From: Nonlabens spongiae
GTDB lineage: Bacteria; Bacteroidota; Bacteroidia; Flavobacteriales; Flavobacteriaceae
Assembly (NCBI RefSeq): GCF_002117125.1
Contig: NZ_CP019344.1
Coordinates: forward strand, 1,550,001 to 1,614,000
DNA length: 64,000 bases
Direction of reading: 5' to 3'
The notes below the pieces were generated by a model that saw only the letters and a list, made by a program, of their open reading frames with translations, had not been told where the DNA came from and ran no database searches. Positions 17,636 through 24,748 of the stretch are shown piece by piece (within the stretch, counting starts at the first letter, position 1; every line of letters starts with the position of its first letter). Position numbers and translations under genes: made by a program.

Positions 17636-17999
17636 TTACCAATACTCCTCACCCTCAAGATACACCCTGATATAGTGTATCCTATCACCTGCCACCTTGA
17701 GCTTGTATCTATAGTTCAGACTGTCCCGCTCGTTTAGAGGATAGGCGATATAATGGAACGCGCTCATCATTGTGGTTGTATCTCCTGAGGCCTTGTCGCT
17801 CTGCATGATAAATGGCCCAGAGGTACGGTCTACGTAGGAGAACTGCTGTACGCCTACGGCTCTCCTGCGAGCGTTGAGCCCTGCCAGCTTGTCGTTTGCA
17901 TGAATAGGGGCGCCGTTCATATAAACGGTATCGGGTATGTGACGGTAGGGTAATTATACTTACGAAAGTCTCTATTTTTCTTTTTAACCTTCCAAACAT
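17636..17999 (-). pseudogene. Unrecognised frameshifted gene remnant beside the RAYT unit
   Basis: Two minus-strand frames join naturally. One opens MFGRLKRKIETFVSIITLP at 17999; the other carries LPYRHIPDTVYMNGAPIHAN onwards to a stop at 17636 (tail IRVYLEGEEYW). A one-base shift near 17945 would restore a single protein of about 120 residues. I recognise no domain. The likely 5' end lies about 30 bp from the REP of the neighbouring element, so the mobile element may have altered it. An intact short ORF from 17920 is the alternative. Confidence 0.45.
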
Positions 18000-18030
18000 T
18001 ATTAATCCGATTGATCACGATTTTTCTTTT

Positions 18031-18063
18031 CCCCTCGCTGGCGCGGAGTTGCACTCCGTGACC
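18031..18063 (+). repeat. REP 1 (left end of RAYT unit 1)
   Basis: Hairpin stem 18044-18049 with 18053-18058, loop TGC, preceded by CCCCTCGCTGGCG. Identical in sequence to REP 6 at 60987. Confidence 0.9.
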
Positions 18064-18106
18064 ACGCTACCATTATAAGTGTTGACCATTGCTCTATATT
18101 TAAACC

Positions 18107-18661
18107 ATGAGTCGCAAATACAAATTCCAGAATCCCGAAGGTGCCTATTTTGTATCCTTTGCCACGATCAACTGGATCGACGTGTTCACTCGTGAAAAAT
18201 ATATGAACGTTATTACTGATAGTATAATCTACTGTCGCCTTGAAAAGTGCATGGACTGTTTTGCCTATTGCATCATGCCCAGCCACGTGCACATGATGTT
18301 CAGAGATCAGAATTCAAACCCGCAATCCTTATTGAAGGATTTCAAAAGGCATACCGCTCGTAGTGTTATCGAGGCAATCAAAAACAATGTTCAAGAAAGC
18401 AGAAAGGAATGGATGCTCTGGATGATGCAGCGAGCAGCAAAAAAGAACGGAAATATGGCTGAACACCAGTTCTGGCAGCACCATAACAAACCCATTGAAC
18501 TCTGGAGCCCCAAGGTCATCAAACAGAAATTGGATTACATTCACGATAATCCCGTGGAATCAGGCTTTGTAACTCGACCCGTGGACTGGAAGTACAGCAG
18601 TGCTCGAAACTATGCGGAAATGCCTGCAGAGATTGAGATCGATCTGGTGGGATTTATGTAA
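18107..18661 (+). CDS. REP-associated tyrosine transposase (RAYT), copy 1
   Basis: A 184-residue Y1 (IS200-like) HUH-family DNA-nicking enzyme. The metal-binding HUH motif is HVH in MPSHVHMMF (about residue 60). The probable catalytic Tyr is in KLDYIHDNPV, and the tail WKYSSARNYA is typical of the RAYT branch. These enzymes cut single-stranded REP hairpins and are thought to spread REPs. The ATG at 18107 follows the left REP by 43 bp. The 3' half is nearly identical in DNA to RAYT copy 2, while the 5' half is strongly diverged. Confidence 0.92.
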   Translation: MSRKYKFQNPEGAYFVSFATINWIDVFTREKYMNVITDSIIYCRLEKCMDCFAYCIMPSHVHMMFRDQNSNPQSLLKDFKRHTARSVIEAIKNNVQESRKEWMLWMMQRAAKKNGNMAEHQFWQHHNKPIELWSPKVIKQKLDYIHDNPVESGFVTRPVDWKYSSARNYAEMPAEIEIDLVGFM

Positions 18662-18687
18662 TAAGAGTTTTTTGTTTACTCAGGTGG

Positions 18688-18720
18688 GGTCACGGAGTGC
18701 AACTCCGCGCCAGCGAGGGG
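18688..18720 (-). repeat. REP 2 (right end of RAYT unit 1)
   Basis: Exact reverse complement of REP 1. The GTG that opens the long downstream frame lies inside it. Confidence 0.9.
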
Positions 18721-19953
18721 GCAGACCTTATTGCAAATGGAAACCTTAACCTTTCCATATTTGATCCCGTAACCGCTGCAATCATCTCTGCTTTGAAAGG
18801 CTTAAGGTCAAGAGCCATGAATAGACTTTTGGAAAAAGGATTTAGGTTTTCGCAAGTCGATGAGGGCTTCCAAATTTTATTGGATGGAATAGTTATAGGG
18901 AGGTATTCAAATAAGAAAGATTATTCTCAGGCAATAAAAAATCTACTCGACAAACCACAAAAAAGAATAGATGATTATATTGATGCTGTAAAAAAATATG
19001 GAGATGATGCAGATAACAGACTCTCCTCAGCTTTTGAAAAAATGAGAAAAACAAATAGCGCTAAATATTGGGACGACTTCCACTTCTCAGATTTTTTCCC
19101 ACCTCCCAATCCACCTAAAAAACCCTGCTTCCTGGCCGGCACGCCCGTTCACACCACGACAGGCATAAAGCCTATCGAGGAAATCAAGACAGGCGATACC
19201 GTTCTGTGCTATGATACTGAGGTGGGCACGCTTTCGCGAAAGCCGGTAACCCGGACCTACCGCAACCATGCCCACAAATACAGGGTCATTACCACAGAAA
19301 ATGGAGATGTCCTAAAGGCAACGGGACAACACCTGTTCTACGTGAAGACCAGCGATACCTGGATCAAGGCACACCAGCTCAAGGTAGGTATGCATCTTTA
19401 TGATCCACAGAGAGACCTATTAATCAAAATAACGGACTTAAAAACTATAGAAAAGGAAGTACCTACCTATAACTTTGAAGTAAAAGACCTGCACAATTAC
19501 CTTGTGGGAAAAACTGGGCTGTTGTCGCACAACAGCAACAAGAGACCAGGGTATAAAACCACCAGTGAACGTGGGTATTCTTTTTATGGTTTAGGAAAGT
19601 TTGGGGAACTTAATATTCAATATGTTGGAAAAACTACGAGGGATGATCTAGCGCTTCGGTTGTACGAACATAAACAAGATGGACGTCGGGCCCTCGCAGG
19701 AAAAAAGACCTATTACAAGTGGAAGGCTGATGTCGATGCTATCCCTAACCTGAATAAGGGAGCTAACGACTTTGTGGAGATGACGGAGTTTGAGAGTGCG
19801 GTATGGGAACGTGCTTATATAGAACAATATAAGGCCAAAGGTATCAACCTAAGGAACCGCAGCATGCCGCTGGGCAGAAGTATGGGCTCTTTCAAGAAAT
19901 ACCAGCGTTATTTCAAGAATAATAAGAACATTAACCCTTGCAACTACTTTTAA
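18697..19953 (+). CDS. Truncated polymorphic toxin: Hint autoprocessing domain plus GIY-YIG nuclease tail
   Basis: The C-terminal part of a polymorphic toxin. Residues 1-140 are linker. The Hint (intein-like) domain spans about 143-280: the nucleophile Cys144 is in KPCFLAGTPVHT, and HN at 278-279 precedes Ser, which fits self-cleavage that frees the toxin. Residues 290-390 resemble a GIY-YIG endonuclease (IQYVGKTTRDDLALRLYEH, an Arg, a Glu in ESAVWERAYIEQY, Asn in INLRNR). The frame opens at a GTG inside the right REP of the RAYT unit, so the native N-terminus (signal and delivery regions) is missing. An ATG at 18817 is the first normal start. Probably an orphan cassette, expressed only if transcribed from outside. 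Confidence 0.85.
   Translation: MQLRASEGADLIANGNLNLSIFDPVTAAIISALKGLRSRAMNRLLEKGFRFSQVDEGFQILLDGIVIGRYSNKKDYSQAIKNLLDKPQKRIDDYIDAVKKYGDDADNRLSSAFEKMRKTNSAKYWDDFHFSDFFPPPNPPKKPCFLAGTPVHTTTGIKPIEEIKTGDTVLCYDTEVGTLSRKPVTRTYRNHAHKYRVITTENGDVLKATGQHLFYVKTSDTWIKAHQLKVGMHLYDPQRDLLIKITDLKTIEKEVPTYNFEVKDLHNYLVGKTGLLSHNSNKRPGYKTTSERGYSFYGLGKFGELNIQYVGKTTRDDLALRLYEHKQDGRRALAGKKTYYKWKADVDAIPNLNKGANDFVEMTEFESAVWERAYIEQYKAKGINLRNRSMPLGRSMGSFKKYQRYFKNNKNINPCNYF
19229..19243. repeat. Iterated palindrome copy 7 (in the Hint domain, 15 of 16 bases)
   Basis: The last base has changed (AAAGCC). Read as TLSRKP. The only copy inside the toxin cassettes proper. Confidence 0.9.
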
Positions 19954-19964
19954 AAACACAAAAC

Positions 19965-20447
19965 ATGGATTTACCAAAGGAATTATTACAAAACGTCTAC
20001 TGGGCGTTCTACCAGAAATTTGAAACACAAGAAGAGTTTGAGGCTGCTCTTATTAAGTACAACGACATCCCCTCAAAAAGACTACCGCCACTCGATAGGA
20101 TCATGCTTCCCGTACAGAAAGTGGTCATCCAGTACCCATGGGTTTCTCTGGATGAAGAAGAGGATGAGGATGATGATATCGACTGGGACAGCCTTGCAGA
20201 TGATGACCCGCGTTGGGAAATTGACGAAGAAGATAAACAGTTTGTCATCGATACCATAAATCCTGCGGGATTTACACTAGGAGAGCTCATGTACAAGATC
20301 AATCAGGGCGCATGTACTCCTATGAACGGAAGCAGCTATGACCTTTCAGATCAGGACCATCATTTTTTTGAGGGACTGGAGTTCCTGACCGATGACGATC
20401 CGGACTTTCCAGGAGTACCGGTCTATTATATGATATTGGGGAGTTAG
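19965..20447 (+). CDS. Acidic protein, presumed immunity protein for the GIY-YIG toxin
   Basis: 160 residues starting at the ATG at 19965 (MDLPKELLQNVYWAFYQK), 11 bp after the toxin stop; an in-frame upstream ATG would overlap the toxin. The middle is strikingly acidic (DEEEDEDDDIDWDSLADDD). This, and the position directly behind a nuclease toxin tail, are the usual marks of an immunity protein. I do not recognise the exact family. The assignment rests on context and charge. Confidence 0.7.
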   Translation: MDLPKELLQNVYWAFYQKFETQEEFEAALIKYNDIPSKRLPPLDRIMLPVQKVVIQYPWVSLDEEEDEDDDIDWDSLADDDPRWEIDEEDKQFVIDTINPAGFTLGELMYKINQGACTPMNGSSYDLSDQDHHFFEGLEFLTDDDPDFPGVPVYYMILGS

Positions 20448-20491
20448 ATGACAGACAAATCTGGCCTAAAGACAAATTTTTGATATCAACA

Positions 20492-20522
20492 CCTCGCTGG
20501 CGCGGAGTTGCACTCCGTGACC
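20492..20522 (+). repeat. REP 3 (left end of RAYT unit 2)
   Basis: Same hairpin as REP 1; the leading run of four C is reduced to two. Confidence 0.9.
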
Positions 20523-20566
20523 ACGTTGCTAATGGGCCTGAATAGATTTATTTGTTATATTTAATC

Positions 20567-21121
20567 GTGAGCCGTAAGTATAAGTTCAAAAATCCTGAGG
20601 GTGCTTATTTTGTCTCTTTTGCGACCATTAACTGGATCGATGTATTCACCCGTGAAAAGTACATGGACATAGTTACTAACAACATCGCGTATTGTCGCAG
20701 GGAAAAAGGTATGGATTGTTTTGCCTATTGCATCATGCCCACTCATGTGCATATGATTTTCAGGGATCAGAATTCAAACCCGCAATCCTTATTGAAGGAT
20801 TTCAAAAGGCATACCGCTCGTAGTGTTATCGAGGCAATCAAAAACAATGTTCAAGAAAGCAGAAAGGAATGGATGCTCTGGATGATGCAGCGATCAGCAA
20901 AAAAGAACGGAAATAAGGCTGAACACCAGTTCTGGCAGCACCATAACAAACCCATTGAACTTTGGAGCCCCAAGGTCATCAAACAGAAATTGGATTACAT
21001 TCACGATAATCCTGTGGAATCAGGCTTTGTAACTCGACCCGTGGACTGGAAGTACAGCAGTGCTCGAAACTATGCGGAAATGCCTGCAGAGATTGAGATC
21101 GATCTGGTGGGATTTATGTAA
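20567..21121 (+). CDS. REP-associated tyrosine transposase (RAYT), copy 2
   Basis: 184 residues from a GTG at 20567, chosen because the protein then lines up with copy 1 from its first residue (VSRKYKFKNPEG against MSRKYKFQNPEG). HVH sits in MPTHVHMIF, and the KLDYIHDNPV tyrosine region is intact. From about 20763 onward it differs from copy 1 by only about four bases. Before that point roughly a quarter of positions differ, mostly at third codon bases. This looks like partial gene conversion between the two units. Confidence 0.92.
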   Translation: MSRKYKFKNPEGAYFVSFATINWIDVFTREKYMDIVTNNIAYCRREKGMDCFAYCIMPTHVHMIFRDQNSNPQSLLKDFKRHTARSVIEAIKNNVQESRKEWMLWMMQRSAKKNGNKAEHQFWQHHNKPIELWSPKVIKQKLDYIHDNPVESGFVTRPVDWKYSSARNYAEMPAEIEIDLVGFM

Positions 21122-21147
21122 TAAGAGTTTTTTGTTTACTCAGGTGG

Positions 21148-21180
21148 GGTCACGGAGTGCAACTCCGCGCCAGCGAGGGG
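21148..21180 (-). repeat. REP 4 (right end of RAYT unit 2)
   Basis: Identical to REP 2, including the T-rich sequence that precedes it. Confidence 0.9.
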
Positions 21181-21572
21181 CTCTGCAGTCTGCAGGCGGT
21201 CATTTTATTTCTGAAAACATTAGGGTGACTAGAATCGATATTCCTCCTACTGCAAGAGTGAATGAACTAGGAGAAATTGTAAATTTACCAAATGACCTCC
21301 CGTTTAAAGGAAAAGTCAAAATAAGATATCGAGATGGATGGTTACCTAAACAAGACAATTCATCTCTATTCCCTCAGAACTGGACACAGGAAAGAATTTT
21401 GGGTGAGGTAGCAATGGCATATGAGCGTAACGTTTTGGACAAATCTGGTCTGCTACCACCCAAACCTAATCAGCTATTTGATAAATATGAAGTAGATAGT
21501 TCATTCGAGTCATGGTCTATGATCCTTGAAGTCAAGGATGACATAATATTCAACGCATATCCAAAATTATGA
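21181..21572 (+). pseudogene. Decapitated EndoU-like toxin tail
   Basis: About 130 residues of a toxin C-terminal domain with no start of its own; the frame simply runs in from the RAYT unit. The blocks SAGGHFISENIRVTRIDIPP, GKVKIRYRDGWLPK and FPQNWTQERILGEVAMAYERN resemble bacterial EndoU ribonuclease toxins (GGH, and FP-x-W-S/T). The part before GGH, where other active-site residues usually lie, is missing, so it is probably inactive. The stop overlaps the next gene's ATG by 4 bp (ATGA), as expected of a toxin-immunity pair. The EndoU assignment is from memory of the motif pattern. Confidence 0.55.
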
Positions 21573-21928
21573 TCAATACTAAATTTTTTATACACAAGAC
21601 TAAATTATCTAAATGGTACATGATAGAAATATCAGAACAAGAATATTCAGTTCTACAGGGTTTTTCTGATACCGGTTGGAATGTTCAGAAAATCCAAAAT
21701 ATTATTCACAAGATTCAAGAAAGTAAAAATGATAAATGGCAGGACCGTTTCACTTGGGGAAATGAAGATGTTATTCTTTACAGTTTTGAGGAAGGTGTCG
21801 CATTTTATGATCTTCTAAAAGCCAGAGCACAAAATATGGAAGGTAAAGAACAAGACCTCATATTGAGTCACGATGAATTCATCGAGTTTCTTGAAGATTT
21901 CAAACAGTTTGTTGCAGAGAATCAATGA
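21569..21928 (+). CDS. Presumed immunity protein A (related to the next gene)
   Basis: 119 residues, acidic, with no signal or membrane segment. It starts by a 4-bp overlap with the toxin remnant, which points to an immunity role. The end HDEFIEFLEDFKQFVAENQ is almost the same as that of the next gene, so the two are paralogues. Family not recognised. Confidence 0.65.
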   Translation: MINTKFFIHKTKLSKWYMIEISEQEYSVLQGFSDTGWNVQKIQNIIHKIQESKNDKWQDRFTWGNEDVILYSFEEGVAFYDLLKARAQNMEGKEQDLILSHDEFIEFLEDFKQFVAENQ

Positions 21929-21963
21929 TAGATTGACACATAGATTGAAATAATATTAAAAGA

Positions 21964-22305
21964 ATGGAATACGAGTTCTCTAAGAAACCTTACGGACAAG
22001 ATGGTTTGTTTGGAGTGAAGTACGATAGTTTGGAGGCTTCTTTTATGGCTCTTTTTGAGATCAACTCTCATTTATGGACAGCTGAGAAGATACAACTGTT
22101 AATTGATAAGTCATTGTCTTTAAAAAATGATGAAGAGTATGAATATAAAGGTGATGGCAGTAATCTTTTTATGATCATAGATAAAAATGAAGTGTTTTTC
22201 TATAGCTCATATAGTGACAAGGAAGAAGAAGATTTTATCTGGCCGTTTGACAAATTCATACAATTCCTAGAAGATTTTAAACAGTTTGTTACAGAGAATC
22301 AATAA
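21964..22305 (+). CDS. Presumed immunity protein B (paralogue of A)
   Basis: 113 residues. The C-terminus FDKFIQFLEDFKQFVTENQ matches the preceding protein, while the N-terminal half has diverged (MEYEFSKKPYGQDGLFGVKY). A 35-bp gap follows gene A. Tandem diverged immunity genes without matching toxins are common where toxin tails have been exchanged. Confidence 0.62.
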   Translation: MEYEFSKKPYGQDGLFGVKYDSLEASFMALFEINSHLWTAEKIQLLIDKSLSLKNDEEYEYKGDGSNLFMIIDKNEVFFYSSYSDKEEEDFIWPFDKFIQFLEDFKQFVTENQ

Positions 22306-22322
22306 CTAAAATTTATAAAACC

Positions 22323-22415
22323 ATGACCATACTACTCGACAACGGCCACGGCGGCCTGATCAACGGCATTTACAGCACGCCCGGCAAGCGTAAGGACTGG
22401 GGCGATAATTCCTAA
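22323..22415 (+). pseudogene. N-acetylmuramoyl-L-alanine amidase stub
   Basis: A 30-codon frame opening MTILLDNGHGGLINGIYSTP. The LLDNGHGG start is that of an Amidase_3-type peptidoglycan amidase, including the first zinc His. A stop after DWGDNS removes all the rest. It lies 17 bp after presumed immunity gene B and marks the right edge of the accessory island. Confidence 0.55.
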
Positions 22416-22442
22416 AATATGTAATAGTCTATTTAATGTCCT

Positions 22443-22458
22443 CGCTTTCGCGAAAGCG
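22443..22458. repeat. Iterated palindrome copy 8 (intergenic, complete)
   Basis: Perfect copy between the amidase stub and the rpsA terminator. Confidence 0.95.
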
Positions 22459-22490
22459 AAACTATTTACACAACATAAAAGAACACCCAC

Positions 22491-22524
22491 AAAAAAAGCC
22501 GATCAACTTGCGTCGATCGGCTTT
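22491..22524 (-). terminator. rpsA terminator
   Basis: A 10-bp stem (22495-22504 with 22515-22524) followed on the minus strand by seven T. It begins 24 bp past the rpsA stop. Confidence 0.9.
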
Positions 22525-22547
22525 CTGTTTTGAGAGAAAATCAGGAA

Positions 22548-24407
22548 TTACTCTGACTTACCTTCCATTCTATCTTTAAGAGCCTGGAGCTTAGAGTTTG
22601 CATCACCTAGTGTAGGCTTGCTTTCTTCTTGTGCTCTTTCTGCAGCTTGCTTCACGTTCTTAGCTTCTTCTTCTTTGTGAAGAACCATGTGAGAACCTAC
22701 AACTCTCTTGAATTCTTTATTGAACTCGATGATCTGGATTTCTGCCTTCTCACCTTTCTTCAATTTAGTTCCGTCTTCTTTTTCAAGGTGACGTGATGGG
22801 ATGAATACTGAAATATCCTCGTTAAAGTTTACTACAGCTCCTTTGTCTACCATCTCCTCGATCTCAACCTCATGCTTAGTACCCACACCGAACTCGTCCT
22901 GGTACTTATCCCAAGGATTAGGCATAGTTTGCTTGTGACCTAGAGAAAGTTTGCGACCGTTTACATCTAGTTCAAGAACGACTACTTCAAGTGTATCACC
23001 TACTGAGCAGAACTCACTTGGGTGCTTCACTTTCTTAGTCCATGAAAGGTCTGAGATGTAGATCAATCCGTCAACTCCTTCTTCAAGTTCTACAAACACT
23101 CCAAAGTTGGTAAAGTTTCTTACCGTTCCTTTGTGACGTGAACCTACTGGGTACTTAGTTGTGATATCAGTCCATGGATCTTTAACCAGTTGCTTCATAC
23201 CTAGAGACATCTTGCGATCTTCTCTGTCTATGGTAAGAACCTCTGCCTCGATCTCATCACCTACCTTCACAAAGTCACCAGCACTTCTCAAGTGCGTGGA
23301 CCATGACATTTCAGATACGTGTACCAGACCTTCAACTCCTTCTTCTACCTCTACAAACGCACCGTAGTCTGCAATTACAACTACTTTACCTTTTACCTTG
23401 TCACCTGGCTTGATCTTGTCGCTAAGAGCTTCCCATGGGTGTGGCTCAAGTTGCTTAAGACCTAACTGGATTCTAGACTTGTCTTCATCAAAGTCAAGGA
23501 TTACTACGTTAAGCGTCTGATCTAGTTCTACAACCTCGTTAGGGTGGTTGATACGTGACCATGAAAGGTCAGTAATGTGAACCAGTCCATCTACCCCACC
23601 TAGATCAACAAACACACCGTAAGAAGTGATGTTTTTCACAACACCTTCTAGTACTTGTCCTTTTTCTAGACGAGAGATGATTTCTTTCTTCTGCTCTTCG
23701 ATATCTGCCTCGATAAGGGCTTTGTGTGACACTACTACGTTTTTGAACTCGTGGTTGATTTTTACCACCTTGAATTCCATAGTCTTGTCTACGTACTGGT
23801 CGTAATCGCGTATAGGCTTCACATCAATCTGTGATCCTGGCAAGAATGCCTCGATACCAAATACGTCTACGATCATACCACCTTTAGTACGACATTTTAC
23901 ATAACCATTTACGATCTCACCGGTATCGTGTGCGTTGTTTACACGCTCCCATGCTTTGATCAATCTCGCCTTGCGGTGAGAAAGAACAAGCTGTCCAGTT
24001 GCGTCCTCACGTACATCTACAAGTACCTCAACCTTATCACCTTCTTTCAAGTGCGGGTTGTAACGGAACTCATTAAGTGAGATAACACCTTCAGACTTTG
24101 CATTGATGTCGATGATCGCATCACGATCTGTCATCTTGATTACCGTACCCTCGATCACATCGCTATCGATAGTGTCTACGAAGTTGTCGGCAACTAATTT
24201 TTCAAATGCTTTAAGTTGCTCCTCGTCTACTTTCTCAATTCCTTCACTGTAACGTTCCCAGTCAAAAGTGTCAAGAAATGCTTGAGGATCTTCCTGTTGT
24301 GGAGAAGTGATTACCGGAGTATTTTCTTCTACACGATCTTGAACTTGTTCTTGCGTTACACCATCCTGTGCCGCTTCAAGTTCTTGTTTTGTTGTTTCTT
24401 CAGCCAT
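22548..24407 (-). CDS. rpsA: 30S ribosomal protein S1
   Basis: 619 residues with six S1 RNA-binding repeats, seen as recurrent GxVxxxxxxGxxVxLxxGVxGLVHxSxLSW blocks (for example VDGLVHITDLSW, VEGLVHVSEMSW, VDGLIYISDLSW). S1 brings mRNA to the ribosome; in Bacteroidota, where Shine-Dalgarno sites are weak, this job is central. The acidic, Gln-rich N-terminal extension (about 70 residues) is usual for the phylum. It is monocistronic, with a strong terminator and a promoter about 120 bp upstream, leaving a leader long enough for autoregulation. Confidence 0.96.
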   Translation of the reverse strand: MAEETTKQELEAAQDGVTQEQVQDRVEENTPVITSPQQEDPQAFLDTFDWERYSEGIEKVDEEQLKAFEKLVADNFVDTIDSDVIEGTVIKMTDRDAIIDINAKSEGVISLNEFRYNPHLKEGDKVEVLVDVREDATGQLVLSHRKARLIKAWERVNNAHDTGEIVNGYVKCRTKGGMIVDVFGIEAFLPGSQIDVKPIRDYDQYVDKTMEFKVVKINHEFKNVVVSHKALIEADIEEQKKEIISRLEKGQVLEGVVKNITSYGVFVDLGGVDGLVHITDLSWSRINHPNEVVELDQTLNVVILDFDEDKSRIQLGLKQLEPHPWEALSDKIKPGDKVKGKVVVIADYGAFVEVEEGVEGLVHVSEMSWSTHLRSAGDFVKVGDEIEAEVLTIDREDRKMSLGMKQLVKDPWTDITTKYPVGSRHKGTVRNFTNFGVFVELEEGVDGLIYISDLSWTKKVKHPSEFCSVGDTLEVVVLELDVNGRKLSLGHKQTMPNPWDKYQDEFGVGTKHEVEIEEMVDKGAVVNFNEDISVFIPSRHLEKEDGTKLKKGEKAEIQIIEFNKEFKRVVGSHMVLHKEEEAKNVKQAAERAQEESKPTLGDANSKLQALKDRMEGKSE

Positions 24408-24528
24408 GTATTTTGTGCTGATTAAGCTTTGTATTCTAGAGCGATGCGGAAACTGACAGAACTACTCTAGAAGGATTTTTCTAAGTTTTTGATTCCCAAA
24501 CGGTTTCCCTATTCTCGTTTTGGGTTTG

Positions 24529-24560
24529 CAAAAGTACATCCTTTTTATATGATTTACAAC
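24529..24560 (-). promoter_or_regulatory. rpsA promoter (-33 GTTG, -7 TACTTTTG)
   Basis: On the minus strand GTTG (24557-24560), a 20-bp spacer, then TACTTTTG (24529-24536). Both elements and the spacing fit the Bacteroidota housekeeping promoter. The predicted leader is about 115 nt. An iterated palindrome lies 35 bp further upstream. Confidence 0.75.
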
Positions 24561-24595
24561 TATTTAATTGATTGTAAGAGTGTTTGTTTTAATTC

Positions 24596-24610
24596 CGCTT
24601 TCGCGAAAGC
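24596..24610. repeat. Iterated palindrome copy 9 (intergenic, 15 of 16 bases)
   Basis: Last base is A instead of G. Sits just upstream of the rpsA -33 element. Confidence 0.9.
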
Positions 24611-24748
24611 AAAATTATTTCAGAATATCATGGAAACCACAAACTTCGTCACATAGAACGCTCACTCAACCAAAGCCTTGATTCCCTCAATGTCCGTTTT
24701 TAGATCACTGAAGCTCAAGTAATTTCAAAGCATCTAAACACAAATACC

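Larger units (their letters stand above)
18031..18720 (+). mobile_element. RAYT unit 1: transposase gene between inverted 33-bp REPs
   Basis: A 690-bp unit bounded by perfect 33-bp inverted repeats (18031-18063 and 18688-18720). Each contains the hairpin CGGAGT-TGC-ACTCCG. Between them is an intact Y1-type transposase gene. The right REP directly abuts toxin-coding sequence. Confidence 0.9.
20492..21180 (+). mobile_element. RAYT unit 2: transposase gene between inverted REPs
   Basis: A 689-bp unit with a 31-bp left REP (20492-20522) and a 33-bp right REP (21148-21180). It has the same architecture as unit 1 and again abuts a toxin-coding fragment on its right. Confidence 0.9.

Noticed and set aside
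21060..21180. The upstream part of the ORF leading into the EndoU-like fragment
   Set aside because: It reads the RAYT gene and REP in a different frame; only sequence after 21180 resembles a toxin.
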